This document shows, one piece after another, positions 27,534 through 37,795 of a stretch of DNA of 64,000 nucleotides; the stretch's first letter is position 1; each line of letters opens with the position of its first letter. Origin of the DNA: an uncultured Curvibacter sp. (GTDB lineage Bacteria; Pseudomonadota; Gammaproteobacteria; Burkholderiales; Burkholderiaceae_C). The stretch is from NCBI GenBank assembly GCA_903828535.1, contig CAIKMN010000019.1, positions 1 to 64,000 on the forward strand. The letters are read 5' to 3'. The notes beneath the pieces were generated by a model that worked only from the letters and a program-made list of their open reading frames with translations, was not told the DNA's origin and ran no database searches. The position numbers and the translations under genes were made by a program.

Positions 27534-28540
27534 GCAGGCCGCCAGGGGCGTTGTACGCGTTCTTTTAAGACCCGCTCAAAATGCGTGGGATCGTGTGGTT
27601 TAAGCAGGCTCGCTTCGCGCGGCAGGTAAAAGTCCCACAAACGTGAAATCCAAAACCGCAGGGCTGCGGCCCGCAACAAGGAGGGAAACAAAGCGTGTTC
27701 AGCGGCGGTGAAGGGCCGCACCGCTTGGTAGGCGCTTGTGAGGGCGTTGACGCGGGCTTCATCGAGCCGACCAGAGCTCAAATCAATGCACCAATCGTTC
27801 AGGCACACCGCCACGTCAAAAAGCCAGGTGTCGCAACCGGCAAAGTAAAAATCGAAAAACCCGGTGAGCTGTTCGCCCTCAAACATCACGTTATCTCGGA
27901 ACAAATCCGCATGAACGGGCCCCTTGGGCAGGGCTTGGTATTCGGGCGATGCAGCCAAGTGGTTTTGCCAAGCCAGCTCGGTTTGCAGCAAAGTGGTTTG
28001 AGCGGCGTCTAAAAAAGGGAGCACTGAAGGGGTGGTGTCGTTCCACCAGGCCAGACCCCGAAAGTTCGGTTGTTCACGGCCATAGTCTTGGCCTGCCAAG
28101 TGCATGCGGGCCAGCATGTCACCCACGGCAGCGCAGTGAACCGGCCCCGGTTGCAGCTGGCTTTTGCCGACCAATTTGTTGACCACCGTCGCAGGTTTGC
28201 CGTTGATGTGGAGCAATACATCCCCATAGGCATTGGGTTGCGGGTCGGGCACCGGAATGCCCGCTTGCGCCAAATGCTTCATCAGAAACAAGTAAAAAGG
28301 CAGTTGTTCGGCCTCAAGGCGCTCGAACAAGGTCAAGACGTAGTGGGCTTCAGGGGCTTCAGGGGCTTCAGGGATTTCCTGAATTTCCGAGGCGTCCAAT
28401 GGGTTGGGTTGCGTGGTCAGGAAGTAATTGGTGTTTTCAATGCCGCCCTCAATGCCCCGCAGTTGCGTCACCGTGCCCAACCCCAGCGTGTTGGCAATTT
28501 GTTGAGCTTGTTCGGGGGTGACTTCGGTAAAAACGGCCAT
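27530..28540 (-). CDS. thrB: Homoserine kinase
   Basis: MAVFTEVTPEQAQQIANTLGLGTVTQLRGIEGGIENTNYFL; HADLFRDNVMFEGEQLTGFFDFYFAG. Confidence 0.92.
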   Translation of the reverse strand: MAVFTEVTPEQAQQIANTLGLGTVTQLRGIEGGIENTNYFLTTQPNPLDASEIQEIPEAPEAPEAHYVLTLFERLEAEQLPFYLFLMKHLAQAGIPVPDPQPNAYGDVLLHINGKPATVVNKLVGKSQLQPGPVHCAAVGDMLARMHLAGQDYGREQPNFRGLAWWNDTTPSVLPFLDAAQTTLLQTELAWQNHLAASPEYQALPKGPVHADLFRDNVMFEGEQLTGFFDFYFAGCDTWLFDVAVCLNDWCIDLSSGRLDEARVNALTSAYQAVRPFTAAEHALFPSLLRAAALRFWISRLWDFYLPREASLLKPHDPTHFERVLKERVQRPWRPA

Positions 28541-28542
28541 GT

Positions 28543-28926
28543 TCAAAAATCAAATAAATTCCAGCGTCTCGCGCCCAAGGGGGCTGAATTCATGCTGCGC
28601 TCTACCGGGTGGCTGTGAGCGCCGTCGGTGGTTTGCACTTCGTAGGGAGGCAGCCCCCCTTTGGGGCTGACGTTGATCGATTGGGTGACGCCGCCGTAAC
28701 GCACCTCTTCGATGCGGCTGCCGTCCCCCTCCAAGGTGATCAGCAACAGGGTTTGGTCTCCGGGCAACACCGCTGGGGTGCGCACTTCTGAATTAACAGT
28801 GCCGAGGGGTTTTTCTGCGGTTTCGGCCGCCCAAAGGGCGCCTGTCAAGGGCGCCAAGAAAGCCAAGACAACCCCCAACAGCCAAGCTGAAAAGGGGGCA
28901 AAATGCAGGCGAAACAACCAGTTCAT
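28543..28926 (-). CDS. DUF2782 domain-containing protein
   Basis: Signal peptide; IEEVRYGGVTQSINVSPKGGLPPYEVQ. Confidence 0.75.
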   Translation of the reverse strand: MNWLFRLHFAPFSAWLLGVVLAFLAPLTGALWAAETAEKPLGTVNSEVRTPAVLPGDQTLLLITLEGDGSRIEEVRYGGVTQSINVSPKGGLPPYEVQTTDGAHSHPVERSMNSAPLGARRWNLFDF

Positions 28927-28957
28927 AAAAGCATTGTAGGCAATGCACAATGTTGGT

Positions 28958-31813
28958 ATGTCTGAGACTACCTTTTTACTCGTAGACGGTTCTAGTTACC
29001 TCTACCGTGCTTATCACGCCATGCCCGACTTGCGGGTCGTTCGAGGCGACCCCAGCAGCCAAGCCACAGGCGCCATTCGCGGCATGATCAACATGCTGCA
29101 AAGCCTCAAAAAAGAAGTGCCTGCTTCTTATGCCGTTTGCGTGTTCGACGCCAAGGGCCCGACCTTCCGCGACGACATTTACCCCGAATACAAAGCCCAT
29201 CGCTCGCCCATGCCCGACGATCTGCGCGCTCAAATTGAGCCCATCCATGAGGTGGTCCGGCTCCTGGGCTGGACGGTGTTGGATGTCCCAGGCGTCGAAG
29301 CCGACGATGTGATTGGCACCTTGGCCAAGCGCGGCGAACAGGCCGGCTTGAAGGTCATCGTCTCCAGCGGAGACAAAGATTTGTCTCAACTCGTCACGCC
29401 GAACATCACCATCATCGACACCATGAATGGCAAAAAACGCGATGTGGCGGGCGTGACCACTGAATTCGGCGTGCCGCCCGACTTGATGATCGATTACCAA
29501 ACCTTGGTGGGCGACCCGGTCGACAACGTGCCAGGCGTCACCAAAGTGGGACCCAAAACTGCGGCCAAATGGTTGATGGAATACGGCAGCTTGGCGGCGC
29601 TGATGGCCCGTGCCAATGAGATCAAAGGCGTCGCGGGCGAGAACCTGCGTGCCGCGCGCGATTGGCTGCCCGTGGGCCGCAGCCTGGTGACCATCAAGAC
29701 CGATTGCGATTTGTCCGCCTGGGTGCCAGGCTGGGGCAGCCCCGAGCCAGCGGCCATGCAGCCTTTTTTGGAGTTGGCCTTCTCAGAGCCCAAGAACGAG
29801 GCCTTGCGTGATTTTTACGAAAAAATGGGCTTCAAGACCCTGGCCAAAGCGCTGGGCGGTTCGGGTCTGGGGGTTGCCCCTGGCAAACCCGTGAAAGTTG
29901 ACTGGACTGGCCCTGTCACTGGCGACTTGTTTAGCGACCCCTCGGACGCCGAAGACGACGCCCCGAAGGTCGCCGCCCCCGCCCATTTGAACTACGAAAC
30001 GCTGACCGACTGGCCCAGCCTGAACCGTTGGTTGGCCAAAATCGAAGCCGCCGAGTTGACCGCCATCGACACCGAAACCACGTCCTTAGACCCCATGCAG
30101 GCGCGCATCGTCGGCATCAGCTTGAGTGTGGTGGTGGGCGAATCGGCCTACATCCCATTGGCACACGTCTCAGTCGATGGCCCCGCCCAATTGCCCCTTC
30201 AAGACGTGCTGGCAAAACTCACACCTTGGCTGGAAAACCCCGCCGCCAAAAAACTCGGCCAACACATCAAATACGACCGCCATGTTTTCGCCAATCACGG
30301 CATCGAGGTTCAAGGCTACACGCACGACACCCTGCTAGAGAGCTACGTTTTAGAGGTGCACAAGCCCCATAATTTGGCCAGCTTGGCCGAGCGCCATTTG
30401 GGCCGCAAGGGCCTGAGCTATGAAGATTTGTGCGGCAAAGGGGTGCACCAAATTTCGATCAGTCAAGTGCCCATCGACAAAGCGGCCGTGTATGCCTGTG
30501 AAGACGCCGACATGACGCTGCATGTCCACAAGGTGTTGTGGCCCAAGATCCAAGCCATTCCTTCGTTGAGGCACGTGTATGACTTGGAAATTGAGAGCAG
30601 CGAGGCACTTTTCCGCATTGAGCGCAACGGCGTGTTGATCGACGCGCCGACCTTGCAACAGCAAAGCCACGAGTTGGGCCAACGCCTGCTGCAACTTGAA
30701 ACCGACGCCTATGAGATCGCCGGCCAGCCCTTCAACTTGGCCAGCCCCAAACAATTGGGTGAAATCTTTTTTGACAAGCTCGGCTTGCCCGTCATCAAAA
30801 AAACCGCCACCGGCGCGCGCAGCACCGACGAAGAAGTGCTCGAAAAACTGGCCGAAGACTATCCGCTGCCCGCGAAGATTTTGGCCTACCGCGGCCTCGC
30901 CAAACTGAAGGGCACCTACACCGACAAATTGGCGCAAATGGCCTACCCCGGCGATGGCCGGGTCCACACGCATTACGCGCAAGCGGTCGCAGTGACGGGC
31001 CGCTTGTCGAGCAACGACCCCAACTTGCAAAACATCCCCATCCGCACGGTCGAAGGCCGCCGCGTGCGAGAAGCCTTTGTGGCTGGCCCCGGCAACCTGA
31101 TTGCCAGCGCCGACTACTCGCAAATCGAGTTGCGCATCATGGCCCACTTGAGCGATGACCCCGCTTTGTTGCGCGCCTTCCATGAAGGTTTGGACGTGCA
31201 CCGGGCCACCGCGGCCGAGGTCTTTGGCGTGCCTTTGGACCAAGTCAGCAGCGAGCAACGTCGCTACGCCAAGACCATTAACTTCGGTTTGATTTACGGC
31301 ATGAGCGCCTTTGGCTTGGCCAAGAGTTTGGGCATCGACACCAAGGCGGCGGCGACCTACATTGACCGCTATTTCCAGCGCTACCCCGGGGTGCGCCACT
31401 ACATGGACCAAACCCGTGCCAGCGCCAAGGCCAAAGGCTACGTTGAAACCGTGATGGGGCGTCGGCTTTACCTGCCAGAAATCAATTCACCCAACGGCCC
31501 CCGCCGCTCTGGCGCCGAGCGTGCCGCCATCAACGCGCCCATGCAAGGCACAGCGGCCGACCTCATCAAGCTGAGCATGGTGGCGGTGCAGCGCGCCTTG
31601 GACGAGCACAACAAGGCCTTGGGAAGAAACCAAGGCCCAAGCGCCGTCAAGATGATCATGCAGGTGCACGATGAATTGGTCTTTGAAGTGCCTGCCGATC
31701 AAGTGGATTGGCTCAAAACCACCGTGCCCACCTTGATGGCTGGCGTGGCCGACTTGAAAGTGCCGCTGCTGGCCGAAATGGGCGTTGGCCCCAACTGGGA
31801 ACAGGCGCATTGA
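28958..31813 (+). CDS. polA: DNA polymerase I
   Basis: MSETTFLLVDGSSYLYRAYHA, SADYSQIELRIMAHLSDD, INFGLIYGMSAFGLAKSLGI, MQVHDELVFEV. Confidence 0.98.
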   Translation: MSETTFLLVDGSSYLYRAYHAMPDLRVVRGDPSSQATGAIRGMINMLQSLKKEVPASYAVCVFDAKGPTFRDDIYPEYKAHRSPMPDDLRAQIEPIHEVVRLLGWTVLDVPGVEADDVIGTLAKRGEQAGLKVIVSSGDKDLSQLVTPNITIIDTMNGKKRDVAGVTTEFGVPPDLMIDYQTLVGDPVDNVPGVTKVGPKTAAKWLMEYGSLAALMARANEIKGVAGENLRAARDWLPVGRSLVTIKTDCDLSAWVPGWGSPEPAAMQPFLELAFSEPKNEALRDFYEKMGFKTLAKALGGSGLGVAPGKPVKVDWTGPVTGDLFSDPSDAEDDAPKVAAPAHLNYETLTDWPSLNRWLAKIEAAELTAIDTETTSLDPMQARIVGISLSVVVGESAYIPLAHVSVDGPAQLPLQDVLAKLTPWLENPAAKKLGQHIKYDRHVFANHGIEVQGYTHDTLLESYVLEVHKPHNLASLAERHLGRKGLSYEDLCGKGVHQISISQVPIDKAAVYACEDADMTLHVHKVLWPKIQAIPSLRHVYDLEIESSEALFRIERNGVLIDAPTLQQQSHELGQRLLQLETDAYEIAGQPFNLASPKQLGEIFFDKLGLPVIKKTATGARSTDEEVLEKLAEDYPLPAKILAYRGLAKLKGTYTDKLAQMAYPGDGRVHTHYAQAVAVTGRLSSNDPNLQNIPIRTVEGRRVREAFVAGPGNLIASADYSQIELRIMAHLSDDPALLRAFHEGLDVHRATAAEVFGVPLDQVSSEQRRYAKTINFGLIYGMSAFGLAKSLGIDTKAAATYIDRYFQRYPGVRHYMDQTRASAKAKGYVETVMGRRLYLPEINSPNGPRRSGAERAAINAPMQGTAADLIKLSMVAVQRALDEHNKALGRNQGPSAVKMIMQVHDELVFEVPADQVDWLKTTVPTLMAGVADLKVPLLAEMGVGPNWEQAH

Positions 31814-31815
31814 GC

Positions 31816-32613
31816 ATGACCCCATTGAGCATGGCGCTTTGGACCCTTTTAGAAATTGCCTTGGCCACTTTGGCCGCTGGGGTGGGCAGCGTATGGTTGG
31901 CCGCGGTCTTGATGCGTTGGACCGAGCAAGCCACCGATCAGCGTGACGCCAGAAGCCAAAGTCTGCTGAGCTTGTCGGCCGGTGCCTTGTTGGCCACGGC
32001 CTTCATGCACCTGCTGCCCGAAGCCTTTGAAGCGGGCCCCTCCCCGAGCGTTTTGTTTGCGTGTTTGCTGGGGGGGTTGCTGTTTTTCTTTTTGCTCGAA
32101 AAAGCCGAGTTGTGGCACCACGGGCATGAGCATGAACTTGCGCATTCCCATGACCACGCCACCCCGCCCCAGATCGCGGGTGGCTGGGCGGTGTTGACCG
32201 GCGACAGCCTGCACAGTTTTGGCGACGGCGTCTTGATTGCCTCGGCTTTTTTGGCCAATGGCCGATTGGGGTGGCTCGCCGCCTTGGCCGTTTTGGCGCA
32301 CGAAGTGCCGCACCACATGGGCGATTTGGTGGTCTTGCGCCAGTCCAGTGACTCGCGCCAATGGGCGCTCATCAAAGTGTCCTTGGCGGGGGCAGTGACC
32401 GTCTTGGGTGGCTGCCTGGGGTATTTTTTAGTGGGCTCTTTTGAAGGCGCTTTGCCTTACTTTTTAACCCTCGCTGCCAGCAGTTTCGTGTATGTGGCTT
32501 TGGCGGATTTGGTGCCCCAATTACAAAAACCTTTGTCGGCCAAAGAGACGCTGATCCAAGTGGCCTGGTTGTTGGCGGGCTTGGTTTTGGTGACGCTCTT
32601 TTCGATGTTGTGA
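31816..32613 (+). CDS. ZIP family metal transporter
   Basis: GALLATAFMHLLPEAFE, HSFGDGVLIASAFL, LAHEVPHHMGDLVVL. Confidence 0.88.
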   Translation: MTPLSMALWTLLEIALATLAAGVGSVWLAAVLMRWTEQATDQRDARSQSLLSLSAGALLATAFMHLLPEAFEAGPSPSVLFACLLGGLLFFFLLEKAELWHHGHEHELAHSHDHATPPQIAGGWAVLTGDSLHSFGDGVLIASAFLANGRLGWLAALAVLAHEVPHHMGDLVVLRQSSDSRQWALIKVSLAGAVTVLGGCLGYFLVGSFEGALPYFLTLAASSFVYVALADLVPQLQKPLSAKETLIQVAWLLAGLVLVTLFSML

Positions 32614-32653
32614 GGCTTGCTTCTGGCGCTTTTAAGCTGTTCGATAATTCACC

Positions 32654-33244
32654 ATGCTTTATCAAATCATCTCTTATGTTCTTGAAACTGTCACTGCCGT
32701 CGTGGCGGGCGCCTGTTTGTTGCGCGCCTTCATGCAATATTGCCGAGCGCCCTTCAGCAACCCAATCGGTGAAATGGTCTTCGCACTGAGTAATTGGTTG
32801 GTGCTTCCTCTGCGAAAAACGATGGGGCAAATCAAAGGACCAGGGAAAGGATCAGGCAGCTTGGATTGGCCCAGTGTCGTCGCCGCTTATTTGATTGAAC
32901 TGGCCCACGCTGTCTTGCTGTGGGTATTGGCTGGCGCGAATCACCAACTGGCCCCGCTGGGGGATGTGCCGGTTTTTGCGCTGTTTGCCTTGGGCCGTTT
33001 GGCCTTGTCTGGCTTGACGGGCTTGGTGATGTTTTACGTCATCTTGTCTTGGCTCAACCCGGCCAGCCAGGCTTTCGGCTTGTTGTCACGCTTGGTCGAG
33101 CCGTTGCTCGAACCCGTTCGTCGGGTCGTTCCCCTGTTCGGTCAAGTCGACTTGTCGCCCTTCGTGGTGTTCGTGCTGCTGAACATCGCCTCGATGGTCT
33201 GGGCAGGCCTGCAAAACGCCGTGGTGCAGGCGCTGAGCCTTTAA
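32654..33244 (+). CDS. YggT family protein
   Basis: Two YggT repeats (FALSNWLVLPLRK ... VEPLLEPVRRVVPLFGQVDLSPFVVFVLL). Confidence 0.9.
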   Translation: MLYQIISYVLETVTAVVAGACLLRAFMQYCRAPFSNPIGEMVFALSNWLVLPLRKTMGQIKGPGKGSGSLDWPSVVAAYLIELAHAVLLWVLAGANHQLAPLGDVPVFALFALGRLALSGLTGLVMFYVILSWLNPASQAFGLLSRLVEPLLEPVRRVVPLFGQVDLSPFVVFVLLNIASMVWAGLQNAVVQALSL

Positions 33245-33288
33245 TGAGCCTTTAATGAGCCTTTACTGAGCCTTTACTAAAGCTTTAT
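33234..33288. repeat. 11-bp tandem repeat spanning yggT stop codon
   Basis: tgagcctttaa x2, tgagcctttac x2, then degenerate taaagctttat. Confidence 0.92.
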
Positions 33289-34157
33289 TGAACCGCGTCG
33301 GCGGGTTGTCGTTGCAACATGGCCAACGCGCTGGCGATGGTTTTGCGCAGTTCACGGCGGTCGGCAATGAAATCAACCGCACCCTTGGTCTGCAAGAACT
33401 CGGCACGTTGGAAACCTTCAGGCAAGGTCACGCGCACAGTGGATTCAATCACACGGGGGCCGGCGAAGCCAATCAAGGCCTTGGGTTCGGCCACCACGAT
33501 ATCGCCCAAAAAGGCAAAACCAGCGCTCACTCCGCCCATCGTGGGATCGGTCAGCACGCTGATGTAGGGCAAGCCTTTTTTCGCCAAGCGGGTCAAGGCG
33601 GCATTGGTTTTCGCCATCTGCATCAACGACAACAGGCCTTCTTGCATGCGCGCACCGCCGGTGGCCGTGAAGCAAACAAAGGGCACTTTTTGTTCGATGG
33701 CGTTTTCGACACCGCGCACAAAACGCTCGCCAACCACCGAGCCCATGCTGCCGCCCATGAAGTCAAATTCAAAGCAAGCTGCCACCACATTGATGCTGTG
33801 GACCGAGCCCCCCATGACGACCAAGGCATCGGTTTCACCGGTGTTTTCCAGGGCCTCTTTCAAGCGTTCGGGGTATTTGCGGCTGTCCTTGAACTTGAGG
33901 GCATCAACCGGAATCACTTCTTGGCCGATTTCATAGCGGCCTTCCGCGTCCAGGAACGCGTTTAGACGGGCCCGCGCACCGATGCGGTGGTGGTGCGAGC
34001 AGTTGGGGCAGACGTTTTGATTTTGTTCCAGGTCGGCGTTGTACAAAACACTCTCGCAACTGGGGCATTTGATCCAAAGGCCTTCGGGCACGCTGCGGCG
34101 GTCGGCCGGGTCGGTGTGCTGGATTCTGGCGGGGAGTAGTTTTTCGAGCCAACTCAT
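33285..34157 (-). CDS. accD: Acetyl-CoA carboxylase carboxyltransferase subunit beta
   Basis: [13 protein letters not shown], zinc motif CPSC...[22 protein letters not shown]. Confidence 0.97.
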   Translation of the reverse strand: MSWLEKLLPARIQHTDPADRRSVPEGLWIKCPSCESVLYNADLEQNQNVCPNCSHHHRIGARARLNAFLDAEGRYEIGQEVIPVDALKFKDSRKYPERLKEALENTGETDALVVMGGSVHSINVVAACFEFDFMGGSMGSVVGERFVRGVENAIEQKVPFVCFTATGGARMQEGLLSLMQMAKTNAALTRLAKKGLPYISVLTDPTMGGVSAGFAFLGDIVVAEPKALIGFAGPRVIESTVRVTLPEGFQRAEFLQTKGAVDFIADRRELRKTIASALAMLQRQPADAVQ

Positions 34158-34175
34158 GTTCGTCTCCTTCAAAAA

Positions 34176-35000
34176 TTAACGGGCTTCATCCAGCGCACTG
34201 CGGATGCCGCTCAAAAAGGCCTGGCACTCGGCGATGGCTTGGGCGCGGGGTAACTCGTCGATCAATTGGATAATTTTGCTGCCAATGACCACCGCATCGG
34301 CGACGCGAGAGACCGCCACGGCCGTTTGCGCATCGCGAATACCAAAGCCCACGCCCACTGGAATGTGCACGTGTTGGCGAATTTTGGGCAAGGCGGCTTC
34401 GACGGCGTCGGTGTCCAAATGGCCCGCGCCCGTCACGCCTTTGAGCGAAACGTAATACACATAGCCCGAGGCCACAGCGGCCACTTGCTGCATGCGCTCC
34501 TCGGTGCTGGTGGGGGCCAACAAGAAAATCAAATCCAGGTTGACGGCCTTGAGCTTGGCGGCGAATTCAGCGCATTCTTCCGGCGGGTAATCGACAATCA
34601 AAACGCCGTCGATGCCAGCAGCAGCCGCGTCGGACACAAAGCCTTTGCCAGCAAGGTCGCCGTGTTTTTGGTCATAGCGCTCCACCGGATTGGCGTAGCC
34701 CATCAAGACAATCGGCGTCACCGAATCTTGACTGCGAAAGGCCTTCACCATCTCCAGCACCTCAAACAGGCCAATACCGAAAGACAAGGCCTTTTCGCCG
34801 GCGCGTTGAATCACGGGGCCGTCGGCCATGGGGTCAGAAAAAGGCACCCCCAGCTCGATGATGTCGGCGCCGGCCTGCACCATGGCGTGCATCAAATCCG
34901 GCGTGATGTCGGCCTGCGGAAAACCAGCGGTGACATAAGGAATCAGGGCTTTGCGGCCTTGGCTTTTCAGTTCGGCCATCTTGGCTTGAATCCGGCTCAT
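34176..35000 (-). CDS. trpA: Tryptophan synthase alpha chain
   Basis: [30 protein letters not shown]. Confidence 0.97.
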   Translation of the reverse strand: MSRIQAKMAELKSQGRKALIPYVTAGFPQADITPDLMHAMVQAGADIIELGVPFSDPMADGPVIQRAGEKALSFGIGLFEVLEMVKAFRSQDSVTPIVLMGYANPVERYDQKHGDLAGKGFVSDAAAAGIDGVLIVDYPPEECAEFAAKLKAVNLDLIFLLAPTSTEERMQQVAAVASGYVYYVSLKGVTGAGHLDTDAVEAALPKIRQHVHIPVGVGFGIRDAQTAVAVSRVADAVVIGSKIIQLIDELPRAQAIAECQAFLSGIRSALDEAR

Positions 35001-36259
35001 AGGCGCCCCTTCACGCTTTGGCCGCGGCAGCTGGGGCGGCAGAAAAATTCGGCATTCGACAAGTCGGCCACGGTGCCAATGTCTTTGTCACCCCGTCCAG
35101 ACAGGTTGACCAAGATCGATTGATCGGGGCGCATGGTTTTGGCCAGCTTCATGGCGTAGGCCACGGCGTGGCTCGATTCAAGCGCGGGGATGATGCCTTC
35201 GGTGCGGCACAAATAGTGAAAGGCTTCCAAGGCTTCTTTGTCGGTGCAGCCGACGTATTCCGCGCGGCCGATGTCCTTCAAGAAAGCATGCTCGGGGCCG
35301 ACGCCAGGGTAATCCAAGCCCGCGCTGATGCTGTGCGTTTCAGTGATTTGACCGTTGTCGTCTTGCAAGATGTAGGTGCGGTTGCCGTGCAAAACGCCGG
35401 GGCTGCCGCGTTGCAGCGACGCCGAGTGCTTGCCGCTGTCCAACCCTTCGCCGGTGGCTTCGACGCCAATCAGTCGGGTGTTTTCGTAGGGAATGTAGGG
35501 GTAAAAAATGCCCATGGCATTCGAGCCGCCACCGACGCAGGCCAGCACCGCATCGGGCTGTTTGGGGGCCATGCCAATTTCTTCTTGAATCAAGGGCATT
35601 TGCATCAGGCACTCTTCGCCAATCACGCTTTGGAAGTCGCGCACCATCATCGGGTAAGGGTGGGGGCCCGCCACGGTGCCAATGATGTAGAAGGTGTTTT
35701 CGACATGGGTGACCCAGTCGCGCATGGCTTCGTTCAGCGCGTCTTTCAGGGTTTTACTGCCTGAATCCACCGGCACCACTTTGGCGCCCAACAAGTGCAT
35801 GCGGTAAACGTTGGGGCTTTGACGCTTGACGTCTTCGCTGCCCATGTAGACCACGCATTCCAAGCCATAGCGCGCGCAAATGGTGGCGGTGGCGACGCCG
35901 TGTTGGCCCGCGCCCGTTTCGGCAATGATGCGCGGCTTGCCCATGCGCTTGGCGAGCATGGCTTGGCCGATGGTGTTGTTGACCTTGTGCGCGCCGGTGT
36001 GGTTCAAGTCTTCGCGCTTTAAAAAGATTTGTGCGCCCCCCATTTCACGGCTCATGCGGGCCGCGTGATAAACCGGCGAGGGGCGGCCCACAAAGTGGGC
36101 CAACTCATAACGGAATTCGCGCTGGAATTCGGGGTCGTGCTGGTACTTGGCGTAAGCCGCTTTGAGCTCTTCCAGCGCGTGCGTCAGGGTTTCGCTGGCG
36201 AAGCTACCGCCATAAATGCCAAAGTGACCGCTGAGGTCGGGTTGGTGGTATTCAAACAT
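34997..36259 (-). CDS. trpB: Tryptophan synthase beta chain
   Basis: [38 protein letters not shown]; start MFEYHQPDL. Confidence 0.97.
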   Translation of the reverse strand: MFEYHQPDLSGHFGIYGGSFASETLTHALEELKAAYAKYQHDPEFQREFRYELAHFVGRPSPVYHAARMSREMGGAQIFLKREDLNHTGAHKVNNTIGQAMLAKRMGKPRIIAETGAGQHGVATATICARYGLECVVYMGSEDVKRQSPNVYRMHLLGAKVVPVDSGSKTLKDALNEAMRDWVTHVENTFYIIGTVAGPHPYPMMVRDFQSVIGEECLMQMPLIQEEIGMAPKQPDAVLACVGGGSNAMGIFYPYIPYENTRLIGVEATGEGLDSGKHSASLQRGSPGVLHGNRTYILQDDNGQITETHSISAGLDYPGVGPEHAFLKDIGRAEYVGCTDKEALEAFHYLCRTEGIIPALESSHAVAYAMKLAKTMRPDQSILVNLSGRGDKDIGTVADLSNAEFFCRPSCRGQSVKGRL

Positions 36260-36956
36260 AGGCGCCTTCAGGATGCAGGTCGGCGGCCCGAACGGCCGCC
36301 ATGAATTCAAAAATCTTCTCCGCCGACTTGATGCCTTTGCTGACCTCAACGCCAGAGCTCACATCAACAGCCAGCGATTGGCCTCGGCCTTTCAAGGCTC
36401 GGATGCCATCGCCCACATTGCTGGGGTGGAGCCCACCCGACAAAATCAGGTGAGCGGGCACTTTCGCGGGCAAAGCAGACCAATCAAATGCATGGCCAGC
36501 GCCCCCAAAACCGTCCACCAAAGCGTCGAGCAAGATGCCGCAGGCACGGGGATAACTGGCCACAAATTTTACTAGGTCAAAAGACCCGGCGTTCTCGCGG
36601 GGAATGCGGGCCGCCTTGAGGTAGGGACGCCCGGCGCTGGCCGCCCAACACAAACTTTCACTTTCATCCCCATGGAACTGCAGCAGGGCCCCCGAAATTT
36701 GTGCCGCTATGGCCTGCACCTCGGCGGGCTCTGGATTCACAAAAAGCAGCACCGGTGTCACAAAGGCCGGCAAGCGACGCGCCAAAGCGGCGGCACGTTC
36801 AGGCGGGACGTAGCGGGGACTTTGGGGGTAAAAGACAAAGCCAAGGGCATCCGCGCCCGCATTCACAGCGGCATCCACGTCTTGCTCTCGGGTCAGGCCG
36901 CAAATTTTGACGCGGGTGCGGACGGGGGTGTTCACGGTGAGGTCAGCGGGGCTCAT
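36252..36956 (-). CDS. trpF: Phosphoribosylanthranilate isomerase
   Basis: [48 protein letters not shown]. Confidence 0.96.
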   Translation of the reverse strand: MSPADLTVNTPVRTRVKICGLTREQDVDAAVNAGADALGFVFYPQSPRYVPPERAAALARRLPAFVTPVLLFVNPEPAEVQAIAAQISGALLQFHGDESESLCWAASAGRPYLKAARIPRENAGSFDLVKFVASYPRACGILLDALVDGFGGAGHAFDWSALPAKVPAHLILSGGLHPSNVGDGIRALKGRGQSLAVDVSSGVEVSKGIKSAEKIFEFMAAVRAADLHPEGAYV

Positions 36957-37774
36957 GGCAGCCAATCATAAGCAGGCGTTCGGGTGGGCAAGTCCAGATG
37001 GGCCCATTCTGGGCCATAAATTGGGCCAGCAAAGTACAAACCATCGGGAGAAAAGGTCGGGGCAGCCACTTTTCGGCTGCGCGCCTCCAACACGTTTTTG
37101 GCCCATTCGGGGGGCTGAGCTTCTTGGCCAATGGCCAGCAAGGTGCCCATGAGGTTGCGGATCATGTGGTGCAAAAAGGCATCGGCTTCAAATTCAAAAC
37201 GCCAATAAGCCCCTCGCCAGCTGATGTCTAGGCGCTTCAGGGTTTTGATGGGCGACAAGGCTTGGCATTCCGAGGCCCTGAATGACGAAAAATCATGCGT
37301 GCCCAGCCAGTGTGCTTTGGCGCTCTGCATGGCGTCTGGGTTCAAGGGCCTGAACACCCAGCCGACATGGCCCCACTCCAAACTGGGGCGCACCGGGGAG
37401 CACAACAGCGAGTAAACATAATGCCGGCCCACTGCAGAGCCACGGGCATGAAAGGTCTGTGGCACCCGCCGCGCCCAAGCGACCGAAATGTCCTTGGGCA
37501 ATAAAGCGTTCAGGCCCCGGACCCAAGAAGTCTCGGGGCGGTCGACATGGGTGTCGAAGTGAACCACTTGCATGAGGCCGTGGACACCAGAGTCGGTTCG
37601 GCCCGCACAAAGGGTGGTGACTTTGGCGTTGACGAACTGCGCCAAGGCCCTCTCAAGAGCATCTTGCAAGGTGGGTTGATCGCGTTGGCTCTGCCAGCCG
37701 GCGTAGTGAGTGCCCTTGAAACTCAAGCCCAGGGCGATTCGAATCGGCGGGCGCTCGTTCGGCAAATCAGACAT
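36953..37774 (-). CDS. truA: tRNA pseudouridine(38-40) synthase
   Basis: GLSFKGTHYAGWQSQ, CAGRTDSGVHGLMQVVHFDT. Confidence 0.96.
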   Translation of the reverse strand: MSDLPNERPPIRIALGLSFKGTHYAGWQSQRDQPTLQDALERALAQFVNAKVTTLCAGRTDSGVHGLMQVVHFDTHVDRPETSWVRGLNALLPKDISVAWARRVPQTFHARGSAVGRHYVYSLLCSPVRPSLEWGHVGWVFRPLNPDAMQSAKAHWLGTHDFSSFRASECQALSPIKTLKRLDISWRGAYWRFEFEADAFLHHMIRNLMGTLLAIGQEAQPPEWAKNVLEARSRKVAAPTFSPDGLYFAGPIYGPEWAHLDLPTRTPAYDWLP

Positions 37775-37795
37775 GATTCAGCCCAGTCATGCCGG

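Noticed and set aside
30350-31411. 353-aa reverse ORF inside polA
   Set aside because: Antisense to the conserved polymerase domain; no recognisable motifs.
33234-33288. CRISPR or REP element possibility for the 11-bp repeats
   Set aside because: No spacers and no palindrome; simple tandem duplication fits.
34266-35123. 285-aa forward ORF opposite trpA
   Set aside because: Shadow ORF of trpA.
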